Shown: positions 45,042 through 54,825 of the stretch, piece after piece | How positions within the stretch are numbered: position 1 is the stretch's first letter | Layout: the number at the start of each line of letters is the position of its first letter | Notes under the pieces: generated by a model | Databases searched by the model: none | Told to the model about the DNA's origin: nothing | What the model saw: only the letters and a program-made list of their open reading frames with translations | Source: Sporocytophaga sp. | GTDB taxonomy: Bacteria > Bacteroidota > Bacteroidia > Cytophagales > Cytophagaceae | Length of the DNA stretch: 64,000 nt | Assembly (NCBI GenBank): GCA_024707265.1 | Contig: JANQAB010000010.1 | Location: 496,001-560,000 of the forward strand | Reading direction: 5' to 3' | Made by a program: the position numbers and the translations under genes

Positions 45042-46098
45042 TTATATGTGAATAATTATTTCTGAAAAAATTTTGGATTTCTCATCACGCGATTCAGGCT
45101 TTATCATTTCAAATGAAGCGAACGGTAATCTATCCATAATTACTTTCCCCCCCGAATTTCCATTCTTCACGTTCTTCAATTGAAACCTGTAATCATACAT
45201 TTGCTTTAATGGCAAAGGTTGATCTGAGATAAACATTATTGCACTGGCTCCGTTATTCAACTTTACCTCCTGAGGACCTGAAAATTTCAAATCTCCGGAA
45301 CCACTATCAATGACAGTATTTTTTAATCCAGTGTTATACTTACTTATCAATAGATATTTCCAAAAGGTCGATCTGGAATTAAAGACTACTTTATAACTAT
45401 AAAATGGAATATCGAAACTCTTTATCCCATCTATGAGTTCTTCTTTTATACTTCCAGTTAACGAAATATCAATAATTCCAACAGGCTTTAAGATTGGTGC
45501 ATTAGTATACAATACAAACGAATCTTTCAAAACTCCATTTTCATAGAGGAAATAAAGACCCAATGGCAAGTGTGTATTATTGATAACTATACTCCCGTCT
45601 GGAGCAACTTCTTTAACCAAGACAACTTGATTGAAATCATTTTTAAATTCAAATTTACTTCCTTTATCTCCTCCAAGCAGTACAACTTCCTTTTTCAAAG
45701 AGTATCTTTCTTTATCTCCTGCAAATTGCCCCTGATGCAGTAAAAGGGTTTCATTGTCTTTGGTTACCCGATTGTTGGAAAAGTAAAAAAATTTTCGAGT
45801 TATTTTCTAATGAAACATCAGTAAAGTTAGAAAAATATTGATTCTTAGTATATAATAAGTAAGTTAATTTTATTTCTTTTTTCTCAATCAGATTTAATAA
45901 GCCTTCTACTTTCTCAGGTGCATAAAGAAAAAAACATTCACCGGCATCTTCTTTTGTAATCAAATCAAGTTTACGAAATAAACCTAAACTTTCAGACGCT
46001 AAAACAATCTTGAAATCTTCGAAAGGCTTATCAGCATAAAAGTTATGCCCAATAGCTAATTTAAAAAGTGTTTTATAGTTAAAGCTTATATCGAGCAT
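45042..46098 (-). CDS. eCIS-cluster protein of unknown function (frameshifted, about 352 aa)
   Basis: The frame 45751-46098 (MLDISFNYKTLFKLAIGHNF) joins 45042-45698 by removing one base from the A7 run at 45785-45791; between them the continuous reading gives FSNNRVTKDNETLLLHQGQFAG. No family was recognised. It has no signal peptide or membrane helix, and its strands suggest a beta-rich C-terminal half (SIVINNTHLPLGLYFLYENG). It lies between the DUF4255 cap gene and the sheath, each within 20 bp or so, so it probably belongs to the particle (cap adaptor or assembly factor). Confidence 0.7.
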
Positions 46099-46117
46099 TG
46101 TTCAAGTTATTAATTTT

Positions 46118-46663
46118 TTATATAATACTGCTAAAACCTGAAACCCTTGTGTAATCATCTTCAAAATTACCTTCCTGAACAGTCACCATTCTGACTTTGT
46201 ATAAAATTGAAGGCAGATATTTACCTCCCAGTGTTCCCCACAAATGACTTTGATTTTGCAAATCCTGATTTACAATTTCAAAGGTCAGCTTCTCAATGTT
46301 TCTATTTAAATCAGGAGTATTGCTATGGGTGAATACACAGTTGGCCTGAAAAAAACTTAATGTAGCTGATAAAAACTTTAATGCTTCCGGGTAGTTCTTA
46401 TCTGTAAAATAAGCAGAACACATCACATAAATATTCAGGTTAATTGGTCTAGCCATATTAACAGTAGAATTTAATCTGCTGGTTATAGTTTCTTCCTGAA
46501 TATTGACTAATGTAATTACGACTTTATCCGACTCAGTAATAGCAAGACTTCCATCCTGATTTACTATGTTAGATAAAATGACTTTATCTTCACCTAATGC
46601 AAATCTGTTTTTTAGATAAAAATTGAGTCGTTCCCCAATTATATTTAGTACTGAATATATCAT
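46118..46663 (-). CDS. eCIS tail terminator/cap, DUF4255 (Afp16-like)
   Basis: A 181-aa DUF4255 protein. Its MARPINLNIYVMCSAYFTDKNYPEALKFLSATLSFFQ (in pieces) and LWGTLGGKYLPSILYKVRM segments define the family. DUF4255 proteins close the end of the tube and sheath opposite the baseplate. It is the first structural gene of the cluster in transcription order, 17 bp after the GH18-like gene. Confidence 0.92.
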   Translation of the reverse strand: MIYSVLNIIGERLNFYLKNRFALGEDKVILSNIVNQDGSLAITESDKVVITLVNIQEETITSRLNSTVNMARPINLNIYVMCSAYFTDKNYPEALKFLSATLSFFQANCVFTHSNTPDLNRNIEKLTFEIVNQDLQNQSHLWGTLGGKYLPSILYKVRMVTVQEGNFEDDYTRVSGFSSII

Positions 46664-46680
46664 TTATAAAAATAATAGGT

Positions 46681-48458
46681 TTAAGGTAAATCTCTTTCAA
46701 CCAAAAACTGTCTGCTAAAAATAAGAAATAATATTCCTGCTAGTATAAATCCACCTAACAAAAATGCAACTTCACGTAAACCTGCATATTTTAAAGTAAA
46801 GAATATAAGACCAAGAAGGATAAGAATAATCAATGAAATCCCACCTTGCAAAATTATTTTCCAATATCGCTTAAAACGAAAACCATATCTGAACAATACA
46901 AGAAAACCAGCGATACTGATTCCCATTAATGAGCCAAATACGATAAATAATGGTCTTGGGTTTGTAACTAGTACCCTTGGATTTTGCAGAATTCGCATAC
47001 CATAGGATAACATCATCTGCCAGGAAAATGAAGGTTTTCTGACAGATGCCTTCAAGACCTTAGGTTTTACCACGGAGTCTTCTTTTAAAGAAAATTTATC
47101 TGCCAACAATTCCCATAACTCCGTATGACCATTATCATATCCTAAAGCCCAGATACCAATACCTCCGATTTTTTTCTCTTTAATCCAATCATACTTTTTA
47201 CCTAAAGAGACCTGGTCTTCAAACCAGATTTGTCTATACCTATTCTGGTCATCTCTATATACATGGAATTTACTTCCACTTACTTCATCATCACAGCATA
47301 AAAGTTCACCATGTGTATTTTTGATACTTCTATACATGGAATATCCGACAAACGCCTCTACCTTACTAGGAAACTTCAGATCTTTAGTCTGCCATTCCGC
47401 ACCATAATACGGTAATCCCAAGAGTAATTTACTAGGGGGAACTCCGGCAATCAAATACTCATCAACAGCTCTTTCCAGATTATACGGCCACCAAACACTG
47501 CCACTCCTAATCGGAGCTACCGGACCTGCAACCTTACTATTGGCTCCATAAAACTCATACCCCATGATTACAAACATATCCACATACTTTGATAGCTGCT
47601 GCATTTCATAAACATTATCAAAATCAACAGCCGGTAAAGCAATTGTTATGAGGTAATCTTTTTCTGGAAGCTCTCAAACTTGAGGATAAATCGATGATAA
47701 AGTTTGTAAGATCAGTTCTGTTAGATGAAGATATAGCTTCAAAATCTATATTTACACCATCTGCATTTTTCTCTCTTAATAATGTAATGAGCGTATTAAT
47801 GAAGGTTTTCTGAGCACTAATATTAGATAAAAACTTACTATTGTTCCCGGTACCAAAGTTCGTAACACTTAATACTACCTTACAACCATGAGCGTGCGCG
47901 GAGTCAACAAGGGAGGTAGTCTTCCATTCGTGTATATTAAAATAAGATCCTGTATTTGGATCCAGTTCATAGCTAAAATAGGCAATTACAGATAACAAAG
48001 AAAAGTTATAACTCTTATATGCATTTCCCATCCAATAGGGATGCCAGCCAAATACATGCTTAGTGGAGTCTAACTTGTGGTTTTTCTTGTATACTTTGTT
48101 ATTAGTAATAAGGAATTCTTTCTGCCAGCCTTCTTCACTGGTAAGGTTAAAATTAGGCTTTCTTGATTTAACTGAAAAGTTTCTTTTCTTAAATTCCGTG
48201 GTATCAAACTGCACAGCTACATCCAGAACCTTTGGATCTTCTTGCTTGAGAGAATCTCTTTTGGCAATAAGCTTTTGCAAAGAATCTTTAAGAATTTTAA
48301 CTGTTTCATCTTTTTCTTTTTTCTTCAGCTACTTCACCTTGCTTTTTGTCAACAGTATTATCTATAAGATCCCTCAAAACACCTTGCCCCAATGAATCTA
48401 TCTGCTGAAATAAAAGAACTGAACAAACTAACCAAAAAATTAAACTTTTATTGAGCAT
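46681..48458 (-). CDS. GH18-like glycosidase with C-terminal membrane helices, frameshifted twice
   Basis: The full reading needs one base removed at 48317-48322 (A6) and one at 47659-47663 (A5), giving about 592 aa. A signal peptide (1-24, ending DSLGQ) is followed by a linker and a GH18 domain: HVFGWHPYWMG, DGVNIDFEAIS (catalytic Glu), VDMFVIMGYEFYG and GIGIWALGYD. Three or so membrane helices (LFIVFGSLMGISIAGFLVLF and two more) end the protein. It should act outside the inner membrane on chitin-like or peptidoglycan-type glycans. It lies 17 bp upstream of the first eCIS structural gene. Its role, such as opening the wall for particle release, is inference. Confidence 0.85.
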
Positions 48459-48660
48459 AATTGCTTATAAAACTATGATTCTAAAATTAACTTACTTTAT
48501 GCATTCTTAAAAATGGAGATTGCTGGCCATCAAACAAAGTTAAATACTTCTTGTAAGCAGACACAAAGATATTTTTTTTTTCTAAAAAAAGCGAGCTTTT
48601 TCTCATGAAACTTACTTAGAAAAATTTTTTTTTTTTAATATTGTAGCTTTAGAATCGTCT

Positions 48661-49203
48661 ATGAAAAAACACTTTTTAACTTGTCTATTTTCCCTTCCTT
48701 TATTCTCTTATGCTATTGCTGGGGGTATTCAAAATAAAGTTTCTTTGGAACAGAAAAATCCACTGGATTCATCACGTTTATTGCGTGATGAGCATATAAA
48801 TGCTTTAAAAGCTCTACAGCCTAGCATGACAGGTAAAACACAGCGGGGAAATAAGTATGACCTGTTCGGAATAAAGAAAGGAAAAGAATGGACATTTCTG
48901 ATTCTTGACAGCACAGATTTCTATTCTGTAAGAAAAGTTAAAGGCAAAGATGAAATGGAAGAGAAAGATCAGTCGTATACAGACATGATTTGTCTCATGA
49001 TTGAGAGCAAGCTCATCAGGCAAAAGAAGAAGCCCAGAAATGTCGACGGTCTTACATTTGCTTGTTACTATAAATTTAAGCCTAATGCAAAAAAGATGTA
49101 TAGGAATTACAACAAGATCTCCAGAGATGCGCAATTCTATCTGAAAAATGCCAAAGGAGGAAAAAAAGGAAGAGTAAAAATCCTGGATAAAGCATTAAAA
49201 TAA
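48661..49203 (+). CDS. Secreted protein of unknown function (180 aa)
   Basis: A signal peptide (about 1-20, ending AIAGG) is followed by a basic protein (many Lys) with a strand-rich centre (YDLFGIKKGKEWTFLILDSTDFYSV, in pieces). No known family. It is on the plus strand, opposite to the eCIS genes, and divergent from the GH18-like gene with a gap of about 200 bp. It converges with the OMP gene on a shared terminator. It is not part of the eCIS operon. Confidence 0.7.
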   Translation: MKKHFLTCLFSLPLFSYAIAGGIQNKVSLEQKNPLDSSRLLRDEHINALKALQPSMTGKTQRGNKYDLFGIKKGKEWTFLILDSTDFYSVRKVKGKDEMEEKDQSYTDMICLMIESKLIRQKKKPRNVDGLTFACYYKFKPNAKKMYRNYNKISRDAQFYLKNAKGGKKGRVKILDKALK

Positions 49204-49205
49204 AA

Positions 49206-49233
49206 AAAGGAGGAATTATAAAATTCCTCCTTT
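49206..49233. terminator. Bidirectional terminator
   Basis: The perfect 12-bp stem AAAGGAGGAATT/AATTCCTCCTTT with a 4-nt loop is flanked by A-runs and T-runs. It serves the plus-strand gene (stop 49203) and the minus-strand OMP gene (stop 49255). Confidence 0.9.
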
Positions 49234-49254
49234 AACTTTTCAAAATCTTAAAAC

Positions 49255-50332
49255 TCATTCATACTTTTCTTTGGTTTTTCTCTTCAACTTTGGTTTATAC
49301 AAAGGGTAAGAATAGCCCAATGAATATTGGAATGAGTTTATTTTAAAATCACTGTCAGTATAAAAATACTTATACATCAGATCATCATTAGAATACCTTT
49401 TATCTGGATCATTGAGTTTATTCAACCCATGACAATATCTCACATCCAGAAATATATACCCTCTTCCTATAACATTCTTAACTTTAATACCAGCTCCTAA
49501 AATTAGATTATAATTTAATCTTTGTCTTAAGTCTGTAACATCAATCTCTCCTTCTTTTACCTCACGTCCTCCTCCTATATACAGAGAATCTTTTCTTAAT
49601 GGAGACATTTTAGATTTTGCCAGATAGGAAATAGATATACCGGCATTTACATAAGGAACCCACTTTTCTCTCCCAAAGTTAAAATTAAGAAGTACCGGCA
49701 CTTCGAAATACGTTTGGGTTTCCGGTAGTTCAATAGTTGAATAATTAAAAAGTCTTTCTTTAAAAACAAACCTCTTTTGTGTGTACAACACCTCTGTTAA
49801 CAATGAAAACCTTTTGTATAAAGGTATCTGAACAAAGACTCCCCCCCTGAATGCCCGCTTTGGAATTATAATCCCCAATATATACATGAGAGTTTTCATA
49901 ACTAAAATTCTTTTTGATATCAATATCGGAAACATTTACTCCAAACTTTCCTCCTATCAATAGATATGGAGTAGTTCTGAAACTATTATAAAGCTGTACA
50001 AATTCGTTAGGGTCTGTTGGTCTCAATTTATACTCAGGTCCGCTTTTCAACAAAAGTGTCATGGATTTTTCAGCTTTTTCTCTTTCATTAAAATAGAGGT
50101 TTGACAAAGTTAAGAGTCTATACGCTTCTACTTTCTCTTGTTTCGTAAAGCCTTCATCCAGGCAAGGTTCAAGTATATCGGCTATTTCAGAAATTCTACC
50201 TTCTTTATATAAATCCTGAGCTTTTGAAAGCACTTGTCCGCAATCACTGCTCTGGGCAGAAACCTGACATGTAATTGCAGCCAGGAATATTAAAAATGTT
50301 GTTAATAAAAATTTGAATGCTAATGAATTCAT
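49255..50332 (-). CDS. Outer-membrane beta-barrel protein with N-terminal helical domain, frameshifted
   Basis: The frame 49760-50332 joins 49255-49935 by removing one base from the C7 run at 49841-49847 (G7 on the coding strand), giving about 359 aa. A signal peptide (1-26, VSAQ) is followed by a helical, TPR-like region (DLYKEGRISEIADILEPCLDEG, EKVEAYRLLTLSNLYF) and then an outer-membrane barrel (PorT/OMP_b-brl type) with many alternating strands such as YEVPVLLNFNFGREKWVPYVNAG. It starts directly after the STAND gene (4-bp overlap), so they are cotranscribed. Confidence 0.8.
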
Positions 50333-53300
50333 TTTCCGTTTCCTTTCGGTTTATCTAAACATGTTTTTTCATATTTTATATCATCTCCGACAAATTGTTC
50401 CCACTCTTTGTTATTCATGTTCCTGCTTACTTTGTCACAAACAATATTTTTCATCAATTCAATTTTAGTAGGCCATACTTTGATCTTATTATCCTTACAT
50501 CCGGCTAGTAACTTATTACCGTCCGGACTAAACTCAATTGACCATACCCAGTCATCATGATCTTTAAGAACAATTGGAGCATCATATATATTCAGCATAT
50601 TCCAGATTCGGACAGTTTTATCAAAGCTACCTGTAGCCAGTTTCTCTCCATCGTTGCTGAATCGGATATTATTAATCCTTGCTGTATGACCTGAAAGCGT
50701 TGCAAGAATTGATTTGGTTTGCATATTCCAAATACGAACAATTCCCTTTTCATCTCCTGCGGCAAGCAACAATCCGTTTTTGCTGAATACTATTGACACT
50801 ACCGGTACATTGTCCTGGAATAAAATCGATTCCTCATTTTTCTTATCCAAATCAATTAAAACAACATCTCCATTTCCTTTAGCGGCGGCAACAAGGTTAG
50901 AAGTCGGACTTGTAGCAATAGCATTGATTTTAGAATCACTGCTTATGACTTCCTTAGAAGTAGCAGATTCAACATCCCACTGGTATATCTTTCTATCATT
51001 ACCGGCAGAAATAATACTTTTCGAGTCTTTAGTAAATCCTAGGAACCAGTTTTCAGTTGTTTTAGACTTAAATATCTTAGGTTTAGAACCAATCTGAGAT
51101 AAATCAAATAACTGTAAGAAAGAATAATCTCCTCCAGCAATCAGATATTTATTATCCGGACTCAATGCTATTGATTTATGTATATGCGTAGGTGATTCAC
51201 TGATTAATTGTCTTGATCCATCTTCCTTCTTTGGATCCCAACGATTAATTTTCCCATCACTTCCTGCAGAATAAATCATTTTTCCCGTAATCGTTGTTGA
51301 AAGAGCACGAACGTTTTGAGAATGCCCTTTTAACGGCCTGAACGTAGAATCACCAAGAGACTTTATAGCATTGTACATGGCATCAAAAATATCAGGATCA
51401 TTATCTTTTCCACCATGTTCCTTATTGAACAAAAATGCCTGTTGTGCTACAATTCCCTTTTGTTCTTTATCCACAAGACTAACAGATTTAATTGCCATTG
51501 ATTTTGCAATAGAAAGCATTCTCAGGTTAAATGCTTTTCTTTCTTCTGTTAAAGCTATTTGATGAGCCTTCTCAGCTTTGGCCTTTTCAATAAGAGCATT
51601 TTTGGTTGCCAGCTCAGCCAACAATTTTTGTTCTTTAGCCAACTGGGCATTCTTTAAAGCCTTTTCCGTTTCACTTAAGGCAATTTTCTTTTGCTCCAAA
51701 GCTTCTCTTTCGCTCGCTCTGGCCTTTTCACTTTCCTTTTTTGCAATTTTTGCCTGCTCTTCTGCTACCTTGGATTGTCTCCTGGCTTCAGCTTTTTGCT
51801 TTTCTGCTTCCCTTCTCTGCTGCTCTCCATATATAAAAAACAAAAAGGCAACAATGGCTCCCAAGCCCAGGATAAGTGCAGTTATTCTTGCAGCGATCAA
51901 TCTTCTTCGCTGCATCTTCTCCTTCATAATCTGCTCTCTCTCAAATTCCTTTTTACTGAAATCAAGAAATAGCATGGTTCTTTCATACGCTTTGTGATAG
52001 CGCAGTCCCCAAATTTTTGAAGGATTCTGTTCTGCCTGCCAGTTAAGGGCTATTTGTAGATCCGGTGGCCTCCAGAGGCCGGACTTTCCTTGCTGATGCA
52101 TTTCAGCTGCTTCAGCTAAGCGAAGATACATTTTTACTGATTCCGCCTCTTCCTCAACCCACTTGGTAAGCATTACCCATATTCTCATCAGACTTTCATG
52201 AGAAATATCAATCACACTATTTTCTTCCAACTTCACATTTGAAGGAGGCATCAATAACGTATTCCCTGTTTTTCTGAAATGATCTACTACTTCTGTCACT
52301 TCTGCAACAGGAGCATTCGCTATCACTGCGATATCAGAAAGCTTGGCTGGTCTTCGCACTCCTCTTCCTTCATCCCCTTTTTCTGTTATCGACTTAAAAA
52401 TCTTTTCACATATTCGTTTCTGATTTTCATTAAGTTCATTAAATGCCTCATTAGCATGAACAGACAAAGCTTTTTGCATCCCCCCCACAGCTTCATAGTG
52501 GGCTATCTCCATTAAATCCGAATCTCCATTTCTTTGCCAATAATCCCATGTTCTCATCAATGCATGCTGCATAATTGGTAAAGCATCTGCATTATCCCCC
52601 ACATCGTTTAATAGCTGTTGAACAAGACGATCATCAATCTTTCCTCCCATTACAGAAACTGGTCCCAATATCGCCTGCTTCTTTTCTTCTCTTGTCATTT
52701 GGGGGATCAGAAACTGACTGTCATTGATTAACCTTGTCAATTTAGGAAACTGAGAACAGTCACCAACAAAGTCAGATCTCATTGTAATGACAACGTAAAT
52801 TGGAATTTCCCTTTGACTGACAGCCTCTGTTAAAATTTTAATAAACGCTGAAGCCTCGTCTACTGCTTGGTCATCTGTGCTTTTAAATCTAAAAAGTTCT
52901 TCAAACTGGTCAATAAAAATGAGATGGTTCTTTTTTTCTTTCCTTATTTTAGATTTTATTAATTCAACCAATCCATACGAACTGCCTTTGAGTGTCAAAA
53001 AATTCATGTTTGACATGATTTCCCTTTTCTCTGGATCCGCTTCATTTTTAATTTCACTATCTATAAGGGCATCAGAAAGGTTTTTGATAGGTGCAATACC
53101 TGGTCTGCAAATGGACACTTCCCACTGTGATGAATCTTCGGTTTTATAATCTCCATAAATTACAGGAAGCAATCCGCAATACATAAAAGAAGACTTTCCA
53201 ATTCCGGAAGTTCCAATAACTCCTACAAACCTATGGTCAACAAGTTTTTTAAGTACTTCGTCTATTTGTCCTTCTCTTCCAAAAAACAAATGACTTTCCT

Positions 53301-53415
53301 CATATCTAAATGGCCTAAGACCTGGAAACGGATTAGGCTTCTCTTCCTGGATATTTCTCACCTGAGAAACCTTTTTTCCAGGCTTTACTTTTCCTGATGT
53401 TTTTGTTGAAAGCAT
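50329..53415 (-). CDS. STAND-type NTPase with membrane helix, coiled coil and WD40 repeats
   Basis: A 1,028-aa protein. An nSTAND1 domain starts at the signature NPFPGLRPFRYEESHLFFGRE. Walker A is GTSGIGKSS (about 68-76), Walker B LIFIDQFEELF (about 165-175). The winged-helix part follows, then one membrane helix (about 508-532), a Lys/Glu/Ala coiled coil (about 535-645) and six or seven WD40 repeats (about 690-1000, e.g. SGHTARINNIRFSNDGEKLATG). STAND proteins are ATP-driven switches that oligomerise on ligand binding; the WD40 propeller is the usual sensor. With the TIR-like gene directly upstream (10-bp gap) this forms a receptor-effector type unit; that role is inferred. Confidence 0.88.
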   Translation of the reverse strand: MLSTKTSGKVKPGKKVSQVRNIQEEKPNPFPGLRPFRYEESHLFFGREGQIDEVLKKLVDHRFVGVIGTSGIGKSSFMYCGLLPVIYGDYKTEDSSQWEVSICRPGIAPIKNLSDALIDSEIKNEADPEKREIMSNMNFLTLKGSSYGLVELIKSKIRKEKKNHLIFIDQFEELFRFKSTDDQAVDEASAFIKILTEAVSQREIPIYVVITMRSDFVGDCSQFPKLTRLINDSQFLIPQMTREEKKQAILGPVSVMGGKIDDRLVQQLLNDVGDNADALPIMQHALMRTWDYWQRNGDSDLMEIAHYEAVGGMQKALSVHANEAFNELNENQKRICEKIFKSITEKGDEGRGVRRPAKLSDIAVIANAPVAEVTEVVDHFRKTGNTLLMPPSNVKLEENSVIDISHESLMRIWVMLTKWVEEEAESVKMYLRLAEAAEMHQQGKSGLWRPPDLQIALNWQAEQNPSKIWGLRYHKAYERTMLFLDFSKKEFEREQIMKEKMQRRRLIAARITALILGLGAIVAFLFFIYGEQQRREAEKQKAEARRQSKVAEEQAKIAKKESEKARASEREALEQKKIALSETEKALKNAQLAKEQKLLAELATKNALIEKAKAEKAHQIALTEERKAFNLRMLSIAKSMAIKSVSLVDKEQKGIVAQQAFLFNKEHGGKDNDPDIFDAMYNAIKSLGDSTFRPLKGHSQNVRALSTTITGKMIYSAGSDGKINRWDPKKEDGSRQLISESPTHIHKSIALSPDNKYLIAGGDYSFLQLFDLSQIGSKPKIFKSKTTENWFLGFTKDSKSIISAGNDRKIYQWDVESATSKEVISSDSKINAIATSPTSNLVAAAKGNGDVVLIDLDKKNEESILFQDNVPVVSIVFSKNGLLLAAGDEKGIVRIWNMQTKSILATLSGHTARINNIRFSNDGEKLATGSFDKTVRIWNMLNIYDAPIVLKDHDDWVWSIEFSPDGNKLLAGCKDNKIKVWPTKIELMKNIVCDKVSRNMNNKEWEQFVGDDIKYEKTCLDKPKGNGK

Positions 53416-53424
53416 CTTTTTTAA

Positions 53425-54798
53425 TTAAAAAGCTGTATTAAAAAATGATATTAAAACTTCTTTATCAATCTGGCCATCGGCCTTTACATGATATACATTT
53501 TTGAAAATTTCATCACTAGGTAATTCTTCATTTTCAAAATTAATAACTCCTCTTCGGAATGATGTGCTTGTATATTCCCAGGACTTGAGTTTATATAATT
53601 CACACATCTTACTCCTCAACCAACTTGATTTTTCATTATGATAATAAAAAAGAATAGAACTACTTCTTTCTATTTTCTCTTTATCTATTGTGACCCTATT
53701 TAAATAAACCTCATATCCAAACTCTTCAAGCATAAACTTTACTGACTCAGCTCCCTCCTTATTTTTCTCACTGTTTACAATATAAACAGCTTTTTGTCTG
53801 CCACCTTCTCCATTGGTACCGTCTGATGAAGAAACTGCATCATTGGAGGTAAGTTTTTCAATGATAATATCTTTTAATTCTTCTACTGTACTTTTTATTA
53901 TATCAGCTCCGGCAAAATGCTTCTTCTCTTTATGAACCTGACTAATAAATTTTTTCTGATTTTCATTTTGAATAACAAGGTTATCAGGAATCCATATAAT
54001 CCTTTTAAAATCCTGACTTTGGCCTTCCACCTTATCAAGGTAATATTGAGCCGCTACCTGATTTTCCAGACTATAGTTAGGAATATTTCCCTCTGAAGTT
54101 TCTTCAAATATCTTTCCCAAAAGATGAACAGACAAAACACAATTCTTGATCTGTTCATTAATTACCTTTTCCTTTTCCTTACTTGAACCTATTATCGGGT
54201 TATTGGGGTAGACCTTGTATCCTAATTGCAAAAGCTCCCTTCTTATTTCTTCTCTTACCGGTATTAGGTCTCTTGTTACTTCTGCAAGATATAATGACTT
54301 TGATTTACCATGAGTAATAGTATTTGCAATTCTGCTATTGCACTCTCGTTCCAGCTCTGCACATAAATCATAAATCTTAAAAAGGAAAAAATTCAGGAAT
54401 TCTTTTTTAAAAATCTCTTTTTCCTGTACCTCGTTTCCAGTATCCGGATCCAAAAGAAAAAGCTTAGAAAGTTTAAGTTCCGGATATGATTTTGCTGCAT
54501 GGTTTAAGGCATTTTCTTCTTTAACTATTCCGTACTTTAATATAGACGGTGAAGATATAACCTTTTCAAGACGTTCTTTAAAATCCTTAGAAGAAAGAGA
54601 AAATGAAGAAAATACAGGAAGGTAAACAACCGTTCCACTTTCCTCAAATGGATCATTAAAGTCTTTTAACACCTTTACATTAAATCCTTTTTGAGAAAGA
54701 CCAAATGAAAGATATTTTATAAGGTAATCAATCCAAAGGTTTTCACCTGTGTTTATTGATGGACAGTCGGGAAATAAATATAAATTTGTATCTTCCAT
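53425..54798 (-). CDS. Protein with three TIR/DUF4062-like units
   Basis: A 457-aa soluble protein. Three Rossmann-like units are visible: residues 1-150 (IDYLIKYLSFGLSQKGFNVKVL), about 165-320 (SKSLYLAEVTRDLIPVREEIRRELLQLGYKVYP, in pieces; CVLSVHLLGKIFE) and about 335-450 (KAVYIVNSEKNKEGAESVKFMLEEFGYEVY, in pieces; SSSILFYYHNEKSSWLRSKMCEL). The second is like DUF4062, a TIR-related domain. A catalytic Glu for NAD hydrolysis cannot be assigned with confidence. The gene lies between the transporter fusion and the STAND NTPase, with 27-bp and 10-bp gaps, and is probably the signalling partner of the STAND protein. Confidence 0.72.
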   Translation of the reverse strand: MEDTNLYLFPDCPSINTGENLWIDYLIKYLSFGLSQKGFNVKVLKDFNDPFEESGTVVYLPVFSSFSLSSKDFKERLEKVISSPSILKYGIVKEENALNHAAKSYPELKLSKLFLLDPDTGNEVQEKEIFKKEFLNFFLFKIYDLCAELERECNSRIANTITHGKSKSLYLAEVTRDLIPVREEIRRELLQLGYKVYPNNPIIGSSKEKEKVINEQIKNCVLSVHLLGKIFEETSEGNIPNYSLENQVAAQYYLDKVEGQSQDFKRIIWIPDNLVIQNENQKKFISQVHKEKKHFAGADIIKSTVEELKDIIIEKLTSNDAVSSSDGTNGEGGRQKAVYIVNSEKNKEGAESVKFMLEEFGYEVYLNRVTIDKEKIERSSSILFYYHNEKSSWLRSKMCELYKLKSWEYTSTSFRRGVINFENEELPSDEIFKNVYHVKADGQIDKEVLISFFNTAF

Positions 54799-54825
54799 AA
54801 AGTTTGATTAAAAATATAAACCTTA

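Noticed and set aside
48063..48395. 110-codon plus-strand open frame
   Set aside because: It is antisense to the GH18-like coding sequence, which has clear family motifs.
51578..51997. 139-codon plus-strand open frame
   Set aside because: It is antisense to the coiled-coil part of the STAND gene; the long frame results from the biased Lys/Glu/Ala composition.
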